Source: Artemisia argyi (lineage: Eukaryota; Streptophyta; Magnoliopsida; Asterales; Asteraceae). From it: DNA of 64,000 bases. The position numbers and the translations under genes are program-made. Below are positions 33,161 to 43,960 of the stretch, in pieces. Location of the stretch: positions 272,107,913 to 272,171,912 of the forward strand of contig CM060709.1 of the NCBI GenBank assembly GCA_030686995.1, written 5' to 3'. The stretch's first letter is position 1, and each line of letters opens with the position of its first letter. The notes under the pieces are model-generated. The model saw nothing but the letters and a program-made list of their open reading frames with translations. It ran no database searches and was not told the origin of the DNA.

Positions 33161-34084
33161 AGAATTTCTTGCGTCTTTATATGATTTCATTACATCTGAG
33201 ATGACTTAAGTCTCTGGTTCCTTGGTAGTTTCATCTGTTTTAGAGATGAGTTTTTTTAACATGAAGAAAATGTATCACAATTCTAGGAATTGTTTTATTG
33301 TTTATATTTGTATAATATGAAAGTATGAAAGTATCTGTATCATAGTACCTTTATTTATCTGTATTCTTAAAGTGTGTTCATCTGTGTATGTAAAGAAGAA
33401 GGCAGCGATGTTTCAACCTAATCTTTTGTGTAAATGAAAAAAAATACATGGACAATGAAGAATCTTATGAAAACGAGACAGCTTGTATATCTATATATGC
33501 ATGAGCGTGTCGGTATGTATGTGCACAGGTACTGAGGAACTGATTTAGCAATAAGCTATGGTTAGTTTTTGTTATGGCTTAACGCCATTCAAAGAATGGT
33601 TGTCGTGTGTTCGTCTTTTCCAAGTATTGCTCAGGAATTCTCATTAGTTGCTAACTGAAATGAATAGGAAATCAAACTAGACCCTTTAATAGCATTCTTC
33701 GGTGTTGGTTTGGTACCGACTTCAAAGGTAGGCACACATATACCCTCTGATCAACATCCTTAGTGTAAAATTTTACTTTTTATGACTTTTATGAATGTCA
33801 ACACTAAATGTCTAAATGCATACCCTTTGCCTTTTCAAAACACCCTGTGACAAGAGTGACAGTTAGATCCCAAATTGGACCAAGAACCGGACTCAAACTA
33901 TTGGGCTAGTTATTCTGGGCTCTGGGGTTGGACCTCATCATAACCGAATTTTGCATACGGACTGAGAAGTGGATTGTACATAATGGCCTGGTTTTGGTTG
34001 GAATCTAAAAAGAGTTTAAGACATGATTTTGCACAACCTTATTATAATTGCCTTTTGATTTTGATTACCTCTTGTTATAATGTT
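33161..34084 (+). other. PP2C 3' UTR then intergenic
   Basis: The first about 200 bp are the likely 3' UTR; its text (GACTTAAGTCTCTGGTTCC, ATGTATCACAATTCT) recurs in diverged form behind the first CPT gene. After about 33420 nothing is recognised. Confidence 0.5.
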
Positions 34085-35186
34085 TGTGGAAAACTAGAAG
34101 GGGTTGAATAGTTTACCGGTTTTAAATTTAATTATCTTTGAAAGCTTTACATGTAATCGACAATTGAAACTAATTAGACAATATGTAATATGCAAAAGTA
34201 AAGAAAGAAACGATCAAACCACAACACGGATGTTTATAGTGGTTCGGCTACAAGGACTCTTTTTCCTTTCCCTACTCCACTCCCCGAGTATCCAACTCAA
34301 GAGTTTTCTTCACTATGTCAACAAGCTCCTTTTACCGACGGAGAAAACCTTACACGTCGCTTACACAAGATTACCGACACAAAGCTAAATGTCGAGTTCT
34401 TTTACAAGGGTATAACCACTCCCGTCACTCTATGTATTTTAAGGACTAAAATACTAACCGATCACTACTGAAATTACACAATCAAATGAAGTGTAAACTA
34501 TATGGGTGTACACAATGCTAAGCTAACAAGATTTGCAAAGTTATGTTGAGACTTGTAACTTTCGGATGAACTTGTGATCTTCTTTGCTACAAAAGATCTC
34601 ACACAAATGAAATGTTACTGAGTTAGATGAAGGAAATGAGAATGTATATGTAAATTATGATGGCAAGTTCTTATCAATTTCTTAGAAGTGGCTTGCGATT
34701 TATAGCCAAAACAAGATAACCAACTAGCGGATCTGGCGGAACCAAAACAAGGGTTCCGCCCTTGTACCCAAAGGGTTCCATCAGGTCTGACAGTCAAGTC
34801 TTCAAGAAATTTTTCCATATCTATGCCAAGTCTAATCAAGATCCTTCTAAGTCAACCATGAGATATGTTGAGTAAGAATCTTTCCAAAATTGCATGAGAT
34901 CTTTACAAAATCAACTTAGAGATTTTGGAAATATTTCTAAGATTAGACATGATGCATGCCATGATGTCATACAACATTTTCTATTTTTAGAAATATGAAA
35001 ATGTTATGTTTTATTTGAAATGTAAATGTAGCAAATGTGATGTTTAGTTGAAATAAACTCTAATTAAGGAAGACTTAAGCTATTTTCATGTTTTGCTAAA
35101 AATTGAAATTTACACTTTGTCGTTAACAACATTTAGCAAAGATCGTAAAATATAAATAACGTTTTTAGGCGATATTTGTATTAACA
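34085..35186 (-). mobile_element. solo LTR of the first Copia family
   Basis: Collinear with 4008-5127 and flanked by the perfect 5-bp TSD ATGTT (34080-34084, 35187-35191). No internal region remains, the signature of recombination between the two LTRs of one insertion. 1102 bp against 1120 bp. Confidence 0.93.
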
Positions 35187-35191
35187 ATGTT

Positions 35192-35617
35192 TGAAGCACA
35201 TCAAGTGAAACACTCCAAAGAGTGACGATGATGAGACAAATTTTGTTGATTGATGGCTAAATCAACGTAATATAGGACGTGTTATGCCGGCTAGAGTTTT
35301 TGCGTTTTAGGTGAGATGACTAATAAAACGAAAATAAAAAACAAAATAAATAAATAAATCATGATCCATTTGAATCATCGACGAATAGTCGATGACTGGA
35401 GGATAACTATTTTGTGATGGTTTTGAACGTAAAGATTCGATATCATGTCAAATAGCAAATAGAGTATTGTTATTGAATGTGTTTTTTTTTTATTATATAA
35501 GAAAGATTGCACATGTATTCCTAATAAACACATAGCTTTGTGAACAAGTAATCTTAACCATAAACTTAATGGACTATAAGCTATAATTAGGTTAGGGCCA
35601 ACTAACCAAGTCATCTA
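35192..35617. other. intergenic, nothing recognised
   Basis: AT-rich sequence without a gene-like ORF or clear repeat. Confidence 0.5.
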
Positions 35618-36115
35618 CTCCTTCCGTCACATAATAAGTGTGCACTTCCAGTATGCACAAAGTTTTATACTTGTTTCTTGAGTGTAAAACAAAAAGAAAA
35701 AAAAAAATGGAGAGAAAGAAGAAGAGAGAGAAGAAAAAAAACATTACTTTTTGTTTGTGTTCTCAATTTCAAAAAAAGCGAGAAGAGGTGAAACCAAATT
35801 AAGGCACAAATTTCACTTTTCTCCAAATCATCACAATTTTGGAAGAAGATTAGGAGGAGGAATTTGTCTTCCATCTTCTCTGCCAAAAAATCTCAAAAAC
35901 ATGCTTACTTTTCAATTTCCTCTCCACCGTTTTTTTCCCCTCAAATAGAAACTCGAGAACAAAGTGTTAAGAAATCTCATTAACTACACTCTTCACCAAT
36001 TAAATACCATTCTTCCTACCAAAACCTCTTCTAATTGGATGAAATAAAAAGTGGACACTTAATTAATTTGGGCCATCCCAAAATGGCAATGTAAACACTT
36101 ATTATGAGACAGATG
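35618..36115. mobile_element. Stowaway-like MITE (498 bp)
   Basis: CTCCTTCCGTCACATAATAA at the left and the inverse-type TTATTATGAGACAGATG at the right, each bordered by TA (35616-35617, 36116-36117). The A/G-rich interior has no gene. Confidence 0.6.
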
Positions 36116-36133
36116 TATTAACAAAGAATACTA

Positions 36134-36416
36134 CTCCATCCGTCTCTAAATAAATGTCCACAATTGACTTTTAAAGTCTCTATTTTTAACTTTGACCTTA
36201 AATTATTTTATTTGTTTTATGTAATACTTGATATAAAATATATGAATGGATTGAGTTTTGAATGTATTTTCACTGATATACTTTTTATCAAATATTACAT
36301 AACACAATAAAATAATTTAAAGTCAAAGTTGAAAAAAATAATAATAAAAATAAAAATAAAAATAAAAATAAAAAAACCTTTAAAAGCGTACATTTATTAG
36401 AGACGACAGGTGGAGT
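36134..36416. mobile_element. Stowaway MITE (283 bp)
   Basis: Inverted ends CTCCATCCGTCTCTAAATAA and the complement of TTATTAGAGACGACAGGTGG, with TA on both sides (36132-36133, 36417-36418). An A-rich (AAAAAT)n run lies at 36340-36377. Confidence 0.75.
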
Positions 36417-36544
36417 ATCACATAGAAATTGATTCACAAAACGTTCTGATTGAACAATTTATCCATTAAACAGGTGTATCGCCTTAAATGATTTGTATAT
36501 TAAATTGTGCAAATAAATTGTACTATCTTCGTCTCATAATAATT

Positions 36545-37174
36545 TTTTTTTTAACAGAGATTTCATTTCATGCCTCACAAATGGAGGAAATTTGAACACA
36601 ACAAGTTACATCGAACATAATGGGAAAAATCGAAACCGACTTGCCAAACAAAATGCATAAGGTAACAAGTTAAGCCAAAACAAGACATACACCATAATAG
36701 TTGTGACAGACTACAACAACACCATACAAGGGTGGGGGAATCACCAGAGTGAGCTTTTGGTAGACACAACCATATGAAGGTGTAGCTTGACAAAAGTACA
36801 TAAAGTACATAAAACATACAAAGAAGATAAAACTAAGCATCCTTAAAGGAGCCAGACCTAAACCTAACAGATCTAAAGTCGAAACCCAAGGCAACATCAA
36901 GCCATCGATGACGGACCACAACAGATCTGAGCAGAGGAGACCGGAAGGCAACTGATCTGAGTAGAACAGCAGTGGCGGCAGCGAGCGGCGGCAGTTGGGA
37001 TATGACAGATCTGTGAGTAAGGACCTTTATTGAAGGAAGGGGAAAGTACAAAAGAGGTCCGGACGGCCGGCCGAAACTGACCGCCGGATTTATTTAGAGA
37101 GAGGGTGGAGTTAAGTTGGAGGATATTTTAGAGAGAGGTACGAGGATATATTGGGTTAAATTGACATATCATTC
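36545..37174 (-). mobile_element. LINE/SINE-like retrocopy with 15-bp TSD
   Basis: CGTCTCATAATAATT lies on both sides (36530-36544, 37175-37189). The unit begins with a T run on the plus strand, that is a poly(A) tail on the minus strand, after ...GAAATGAAATCTCTGTTA. The 5' half is CG-rich (GCCGCCGCTCGCTGCCG). No reverse transcriptase frame is visible, so it is a non-autonomous or 5'-truncated element, or a processed non-coding RNA. Confidence 0.6.
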
Positions 37175-37386
37175 CGTCTCATAATAATTATTCATTTTAA
37201 TTTTTTAGTTTTTCTTATTTAATTTTGATCATAAATATTTTTGTTTGTATTATATAACATTTGATGAAAAATTTTTGGATGAAATAGGTTTTAAATGCAT
37301 TTTTTGTTGATATAATTTTCATCAAAAATAATATAACATAAATAAAAATATTAATTATTAAAGATGAACAAAAAAGACTAAAAAAA

Positions 37387-40181
37387 GGGCAAATGACACA
37401 AAAAGGCATCAAAGTTATGGTCCATATACAATCAAGGTATCCAACTTTTTTTCTTGCATATAAAGGTTCTCAACTTTTTTATTTTGGCGGATTTGGGTTT
37501 TTTCCTAACTTCCGTTAACTCACTTCGTTAGTAAATTACATGTTTGGTCCTTAAGTTTGTATAGTAATTTCATGTACCATCCACCATCACCCACCACCAC
37601 CTCCTGCCACCTTTACCACCATCCACCACTACCACCTACCTCCACCACACCACCCACCTCCACTACCACCAACTATTTCCACCACCGCCATAACAACCAC
37701 CGTCAGCCGCCACAACCACCAACCTCCACCACCAACACTAACTGCTGCCAAGTGCCACGACTAACTCAAAAAAACGTATTGAGCTAGTACCATACAATCT
37801 TTTCCGTCTTCATATGTAATAATCTTTTTTTACATTTTATATACAGAAAATAGAAAATCAAATTTGCAAGCTGTAAATTAACTCAAATCTACTCAGCTTC
37901 TTCTTCCAACTTTATAGTCATCATCTATTACTTGCCACACCTTCACCTCAATTCAGTTTCTTAGTACTAAGTATTCTTAGTGTAATTGAAAGGTTTGTCA
38001 ATGATCAATTTCTATTTTTAATCTCAATTCAGTTTAAGTTAAATTTAGTTGAAAATTTCAAATTACATCAATGTTGTTAACAGTGGTTGTTTAGAGTTAT
38101 AACAGCTTTTATAAGCTCATTATTAATGTTCCATCAGCTCATATAAGTATTTAAATCAGTTTAGATAAGAAAAAACCAAAAATCATCAAAAATGCAAGAA
38201 AATAAAAATAAAAATAAAAAGCCAAAAGAATGAAGACAGGAGATTGAAGTAGAGTTGAAAAGGGATGGATATGGGTTAGTGAACCTGTGGGGGTTCTATA
38301 GGATAAGTCCTTGTCCTTAGCTTTGAAAATCAAATTATCACTTTTTTAAAGGGGTGTTTGGTTCAGTGAATCTCACTGAGCCACTGTGAGTTTCTTAGGT
38401 TGTTTTTGCTTGGTACATGTCACTTTAGGTAAATATAGCTTAGGTAAACCTTCAAATACTCAGGTTCTTCATTAAAAAGTCAAGATCTCTCTTTCATAGC
38501 TCACTTTTAACGGTTTAGGTCTCATAAACTTGCAAATCTGCTCATTAGTAGTTAGGATAGCTTATGTTGATTTCATTTGAGCCTATTACATCACTTTAAG
38601 TAATCTAGGATAGGTTAGAATCTCAGATAAGTCAAACTAGGATCAATTTCAAAAAGTCAAATTTGACTCTTATGCTGAAAATCCAAAAGTTCCATGAATT
38701 TTCCTGAATTTTGTACTTAGACTTAGGACCTGAGCTTTTTACAAGTATTAGTCCCCCAGCTTAACTTAAGAAACCCATCATCAGCTTATTTTTTAGATTT
38801 TTTCTCATGGCTTATTTCATGGTTCAATATGGCATGTGTGGCAAAGAGCTCCCCTGCACCAGGGGAGTTTGCTTTTAAGCTGTTTTCATAAGCTCCTCAA
38901 AAGCTCACCTGTGGGTCCCACCACAGTGTGAGCTTGGGCTTTTTGGAAAGCCAATAAGCCCTTCTACAAGGACCAAAGCTTATTTCTTGCTTTATAGCTT
39001 ATTTGATAGGGCTGCAAGTAGCATTAACTTTGTCCCATTCCACCCTTATGCTGAGTCATCAGCATAAACCACCCAAGTTCATGCCCTCCCCTAGTGCTTA
39101 TTAGTGGGACCCATGGCCTGAATCTTGGCTTATTAGAAAGCTCTTCTGGGTGGCTTTTTGTAATACCCTAGGCAAATCCCACATTGGTCGTGACTTGGAG
39201 TGATGTTGGGACATATGTTAACATTCGCCTTATATGACAACAACGCGTTTTGTGGTCTAACGGTTAATCGCCCATACGATTAAGCGTGCTCATGTGAGAG
39301 TAGTACTGGCTTGGGTGACCTGCCGGGAAGTCTTCACATGAGGGCCACAAAAGCAAAGCCGTGAGCCTTCGGGCAAAGCGGACAATATTGCGGTCTATAA
39401 GGCGGGGTGTTACACTTTTAGGATCCACTCTTAGTTTGGGTTTCCAATCACCCTAGTGGGCCCCACAAGGCCTGGTAGTTGGCCTGTTTGGTGTTTAGCT
39501 TTTAGCCAAGTGCTTAATTGCTTATAGTAGCTTATCTAGTGTGCTTATCTGTTTTATTTTGCTTATTTCAAGATCATCTAAGTCTGTTTTAGCTTATTTA
39601 TCCATGTGGTAGCTTTTTGTTGTTTTTTTCAAAAACACCAAAGTCCTAATAAGCTTTGTTCCCTAATCTGTTAAGCACTTTGGTTCCCAAAGTGCTTAAT
39701 TTTGAGTTTTAGCCAAAATCCCTTCATAAAAGTTTGTTATTTCCAGTATATAAATAGTTTTGTAAAATAAAAATTAAGAAAAACCAAAAAGAAAATAAGT
39801 GATAGTAACTGATCTTGAATATGGTGATAAAAGCTTAATTTTAAGAAGATTAAACATGTTTATATTAGACGGTGGTGGTGGCGGACAGTGGTGGTGGAGG
39901 TGGGCGGTGGCGGACAGTGGTGGTGGAGGTGGGTGGTGGCTGCAGTGGTGGTGGTGGACGCAGGAGGTGGTGGTGGGTGATGGTGGATGGTGCATGGAAT
40001 TACTATACAAACTCAAGGACCAAACATGTAATTTACTAACGAAGTGAGTTAACGGAAGTTAGGAAAAAACCCAAATCCGCCAAAAAAAAAAAAAGTTGAG
40101 AACCTTTATATGCAAGAAAAAAAGTTGGATACCTTGATTGTATATGAACCCTAACTTTGATGCCTTTTGTGCCATTTGCCC
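37387..40181. mobile_element. 2.8-kb TIR element with arms of about 400 bp
   Basis: Left arm GGGCAAATGACACAAAAAGG... through CAACTTTTTT, ACTTCCGTTAACTCACTTCG, then a CCACCACC-rich end. The right arm is its inverse (GGTGGTGG-rich, CGAAGTGAGTTAACGGAAGT, CCTTTTGTGCCATTTGCCC). A poly(A) target hides the TSD. The 37800-39780 interior has no transposase; it holds AGCTTATT/AGCTCA-type words and a Cassandra solo LTR. Frames such as 37557-37787 and 39774-40047 are CCACCA artefacts. Long arms suggest a Mutator-like non-autonomous element. Confidence 0.7.
39159..39414 (+). mobile_element. Cassandra solo LTR carrying a 5S rRNA-like core
   Basis: TGTAATACCC ... GGGTGTTACA termini (256 bp) and a perfect 5-bp TSD CTTTT (39154-39158, 39415-39419). 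Inside, 39262-39345 matches the 3' two thirds of plant 5S rRNA: TTAAGCGTGCTC, GAGAGTAGTACTGG, TTGGGTGACCTGCCGGGAAG. This is the defining trait of Cassandra, a small non-coding LTR element whose LTR holds the 5S pol III promoter. The A-box and C-box-like words are retained. Only one LTR is present. Confidence 0.9.
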
Positions 40182-40348
40182 AAAAAAAAAATTAAAACAG
40201 ACGATTATTATAAGAACTAGCGAGTAAATCATTAGTGGTACAATAATGTAGCATGTAAATAAGATGTAACACCAAAAAAACATGTGTCCTGGTAGTCTGG
40301 TACCCTCAAATGATTGTGGAATGTGGATCCAAAGATGCATGATTACTA

Positions 40349-40703
40349 AGGGCCCGTTTGGTTTGTAAAAGGATTTGGAATCGGATTTGAATTCAGTTTA
40401 GAATGATAGAAAATGAGGTAAGAGAAGAAAATAATATTTTATTAAAAAGTTTATTTTAATAGTTGATAAATAGTTTATTGAAGAGAAAATGAGGTGATTT
40501 TGTTTTTTAATAATTAATTTGTGTATAAATTGTGAGAGTGAATATAAATGTGGGGTCCAATTATTTGTGAAAGTCACCCTACTAGGCATGAATCAATCTT
40601 TGATTCTCAGGCCCACTTTAATTGCAAAAAACTTTAACCAAACAATTAATCATATGATTCAAACCATTCCTTAATTGCCACACCCTCATACCAAACGCAC
40701 CCT
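40349..40703. mobile_element. hAT-like MITE (355 bp)
   Basis: AGGGCCCGTTTGGTTTG at the left and the complement AGGGTGCGTTTGG at the right. The flanking octamers do not match, so the TSD is lost or the limits are off by a few bases. Confidence 0.5.
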
Positions 40704-40734
40704 AAATTTTTTATGGAACCAAACGGAGATATAA

Positions 40735-41063
40735 GAGCACTAGGTGTAGATGAAGAAGGAAGGCTCGTCGTCCGACGTGGAAGAGTCAACGGCGAGCCAT
40801 TCCTCTTCACTACACCAGATGATGCTTGCCGTTCTTCCCCGTTGGCTACCTCCCCGTGGCGACGACGAGCTGGAGATTCTGACATTCCATTTTTTTTTTT
40901 TTTTTTTTTTTTTTTGAATATTAGGTGTATAATTTGAGGTGGGGCCCTAATGAGAAAGCTGAAGTTTGTTGTTTGGTGAGGGGGTTTTGTTGTGGATAGT
41001 TGAAGTTGAGGTGTTGGGTGATGTGTCAGGGTGGGACCCGAATCTTCGCTACACCTAGTGCTC
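40735..41063. mobile_element. PIF/Harbinger-like MITE with TAA TSD (329 bp)
   Basis: Terminal repeats GAGCACTAGGTGTAG and the complement of CTACACCTAGTGCTC are perfect; TAA flanks both (40732-40734, 41064-41066). A T-run of about 25 bases is in the middle. The two opposite-strand frames inside are artefacts of GC-rich sequence. Confidence 0.8.
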
Positions 41064-41233
41064 TAAACATATATCATTTCTTTGTTAGAATACATATTTT
41101 GTACAACTTATACAGCAAACTGTACAAGACTACATTGCACACAAATAACTAAATCTAACTAAAAGAAACTCTTGCACATCATAACACCATTTACAGCGAA
41201 GACATGTCGGCCGGCCATTATTTCAAGTTCAAG

Positions 41234-41419
41234 GCAAGTAATTTTTTTCTTTTTTTTTTTACCATCAGTGATTTACTCATGTTTTCACACACCCATCTAG
41301 TGAGATATTAATTGTTAAAATTTTATATGTTTTTACTGTTTATATTTGCTTCATTGAACATTATTTGGGGGTGTTTGTTTAACCTTATTTTTGGACTTAC
41401 CAGCTTATCTGATTTTCAC

Positions 41420-41453
<34 letters not shown>

Positions 41454-42626
41454 TTATTTATTTTTTTTAAGAATTATCGGAATTCGGATATAAGCCCCTT
41501 TAGTGTTATTGTATAGTTTTGATAACATTAGTTAGATTTACTTACTAGTAGTAGGGCCAATTGATCATAATCAAATATGAATATCATCACTTTAATGTTT
41601 CATTTTTACTATTGATAGGAATTTGCTGTCATTGCGTTGTAAACGTGATTATGGGGGTGTTTGTTTCGGCTTATGGCTTATTTGGTTTTGGGCTTATGTT
41701 TCATAATCTCACTTTTTGTGGCTTATTTTGAAACTTTTCAGCTTATATAAGTTCATTATGACATAATAAACTTAGAATTATACAGAAGGGTCAGGCTGTT
41801 TGGGTGTGCTTTTGTTGTTTGAAGTTGTGATAATTGCGATTGCGTTTTGGGGGAGATTATTTGATTACTGCCATTGAAAAGTGCAAGTAATCACGAAATA
41901 GTGTTGGAAAACCTTTGAACAAACTTGATTATCCACTGCCTTTTTTTTTTTTTTTTTTTTAAGAAGAGAGGTGATTAAGAGATGTAAACTTATGACTAAT
42001 TTTGTGACTAAACTTGCATGTCAATGATCCGTTGGTTTCAACAATGTGGCCCACTTCACGATTCAATGATAAAGGAAACACAGTTTTGATTTTTGAAAAA
42101 ACTTGCTGAGACCTGGTTTTCGGAAACGCGGTTTTGCAAACACAATAGGCATATTAAGCATTCTTTCAAGCTATTTCTAAACTAATTCTTTGACATCAGG
42201 ATAATTAGATAATCGGTTTCAGTAAATACAATCACAAGAACTCATTATCTATATCTTGGAAACGCAATAATCTAATACTTCCTTCCAGTTTTTAGCAGCC
42301 ACATGTTGTCGCTATAGGAGTATAGGTTATATAGACTTGTAGCGATGACTTCCGTCGTCGCTAAACCCAAAAATGCAGTAGTGCCAAATACACCCTTATT
42401 TTTAAATTTGCATTCTATAAAACCTCCCGTCATGGAGCTTGATTCTATGGATGTTCCTTTTGGCAATCAATATTAAAGATGGTATATGAGTTCCTTGTGG
42501 ATACAAAATCGTACTTGGTGTAAAGTTCTACGATTACATTATTCTTGTATTGTGCTATTTATTGTTATGAACTTCACGTTTCTTTTGTGGGTCAGTTTAA
42601 CTAAACCATTTAATTATAATTAGCAG
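41234..42626 (+). other. 5'-UTR intron of the first CPT gene
   Basis: Donor TTCAAG|GCAAGTAA (GC type, or CAA|GTAATT four bases on) and acceptor TTAGCAG|GTCTAGC, 43 bases before the start codon. It contains poly-T runs and half copies of a hAT-type MITE (GGGGGTGTTTGTTTCGGC at 41655, with another at 41371) and a CACTA-like end (GCAGTAGTG near 42377). Confidence 0.6.
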
Positions 42627-42669
42627 GTCTAGCAGGCTACTGAGACCTCACTTTTCTTGGAAATTTGGC

Positions 42670-43491
42670 ATGGATGTTAGACAAATCACTCAGGTATCTG
42701 AATTCCTGGGCGGTTTTGTAAGGAAATTTATGTATGGCATCCTTTCAGAAGCTGCAATACCTGATCACATTGCCTTCATAATGGATGGTAATCGAAGATA
42801 CTCCAAGAAGCACAATTTGATTGACGGAGCTGGATATAGGGTCGGGTTTTTGACACTAATGTCAATGCTTAGGTACTGCTATGAGATGGGGGTGAAACAT
42901 GTAACGGTTTATGCCTTCAGTATAGACAACTTCAAACGAAATCCTGAAGAAGTTCAATCTTTGATGGAGTTGATGGAGGAAAAACTTGAACGGTTGATAA
43001 ACGATGAGATCATAGTTAGCCAGTACGGAATTAGGGTTAGGTTTATAGGAAACCTTAAACTTTTAAGCAAACCCGTGAGGTTAGCAGCCGAGAGGGCTAT
43101 GGATGCAACTTCGAAGAACAACAAAGTAGTGTTATCTATATGTGTTGCGTATACTTCCACTGATGAGATTTTGCATGCTGTTCAAGAATCTTGTGAAGAA
43201 AAATGGCGTAAAATTGGTGATCCGGATGAGGCGTTCGTAAAATTTGGTATGTTGGATGTCGAGAGGCATATGTATATGAGATTTGTACCTGACCCTGATA
43301 TCATAATTCGTACAGCGGGTGAGACCCGTTTGAGTAATTTTCTTTTGTGGCAGAGTAGTAACTGTCTACTGTATTCACCATCTGTTTTATGGCCGGAGAT
43401 TGGTTTCCAGCATCTTGTTCGCGCGGTTTTTGACTTCCAAAAGCATTCCTATTACTTGAAAAAACAGAAGCAATATATGAAGTACAGTTGA
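42670..43491 (+). CDS. cis-prenyltransferase 1 (dehydrodolichyl diphosphate synthase-like)
   Basis: A 273-residue intronless coding sequence for the enzyme family that adds isopentenyl diphosphate in cis to an allylic primer, giving dolichol-type or, in rubber plants, cis-polyisoprene chains at the ER. Residues 33-47 hold HIAFIMDGNRRYSKK with the catalytic Asp39. Residues 80-95 read VYAFSIDNFKR and 209-246 DPDIIIRTAGETRLSNFLLWQ...WPEIGF. There is no C-terminal RXG motif, so like other plant CPTs it should need a CPT-like (NgBR/Lew1-type) partner. Position 216 is Ala where family members, and both neighbouring copies, have Ser in RTSGE. It is followed at once by a PP2C fragment. The start follows the spliced leader by 43 bases. 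Confidence 0.92.
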   Translation: MDVRQITQVSEFLGGFVRKFMYGILSEAAIPDHIAFIMDGNRRYSKKHNLIDGAGYRVGFLTLMSMLRYCYEMGVKHVTVYAFSIDNFKRNPEEVQSLMELMEEKLERLINDEIIVSQYGIRVRFIGNLKLLSKPVRLAAERAMDATSKNNKVVLSICVAYTSTDEILHAVQESCEEKWRKIGDPDEAFVKFGMLDVERHMYMRFVPDPDIIIRTAGETRLSNFLLWQSSNCLLYSPSVLWPEIGFQHLVRAVFDFQKHSYYLKKQKQYMKYS

Positions 43492-43529
43492 TAGGTATTC
43501 ATTTTTATGGAGCTAATCCAAATATAGTT

Positions 43530-43960
43530 ATTGATCACGAGTCATGATGCTTTTTGGTGTTGTACATAAATACCATTGATGAAGCTGTTGCTATGGTAAA
43601 ACCTGATTCTGTGCTTAGATGAAGCGGCTAAGATGTTGATGTAGGAATCTTCTCAAAGAGGCAGTGCAGATAATATCAAAGTAGTTGTCGTTTCTCCTAT
43701 CAGAAATTATAAATATTCCTTGAGTTTTGATTGATTGCTTTACACCAAGCTGATTTAGAGTCTCTGGTGGCATAGTGGCTTCATCTTTCTATTTATTGTT
43801 AGGGAAAAAAAAAGCATCGCAATTATCGGTATGTATTTATTGTTCAAATTATCTTATATAAAAGTGCGTGTATAATATTACCTTGATTGATATATGATTC
43901 TTTAAACATCTGGATATGCAAATGTAAAGTGATTCACCCACTTTGTATGCAAATTAGTGA
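43530..43960 (+). pseudogene. PP2C 3'-end fragment
   Basis: Text such as GATGAAGCTGTTGCTATGGT, GCGGCTAAGATGTTGATG and CTTCTCAAAGAGGCAGTGC lines up with the PP2C gene at 32297-33160 from the LASDGLWD region to the stop, and the following 3' UTR words (GAGTCTCTGGTGGCATAGTG, CATCGCAATTATC) also match. It has indels and an in-frame stop and lacks the N-terminal two thirds. It begins about 40 bases after the CPT 1 stop, so CPT 1 transcripts probably end in PP2C-derived sequence. Confidence 0.75.

Larger units (their letters stand above)
36523..40224. mobile_element. Stowaway-like MITE split by two later insertions
   Basis: Left end CTATCTTCGTCTCATAATAA (TA before it at 36521) and right end ATTATTATAAGAACTAGCGAG (TA after it at 40225) are inverted relatives. 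Between them lie a LINE-like copy (36545-37174) and a 2.8-kb TIR element (37387-40181). Removing both leaves a MITE of a few hundred bp. The ends match only moderately. Confidence 0.5.

Noticed and set aside
37557..37787. His/Pro/Thr-rich 76-codon frame
   Set aside because: Translation of CCACCA repeats in the arm of a TIR element; the mirrored arm gives a similar frame.
39262..39345. 5S rRNA gene
   Set aside because: Only the 3' part matches, and it lies inside a TG...CA LTR with a TSD, so it belongs to Cassandra.
40646..40937. opposite-strand frames of about 75 codons
   Set aside because: They fall across the ends of two MITEs and end in poly-T or cross a TIR.
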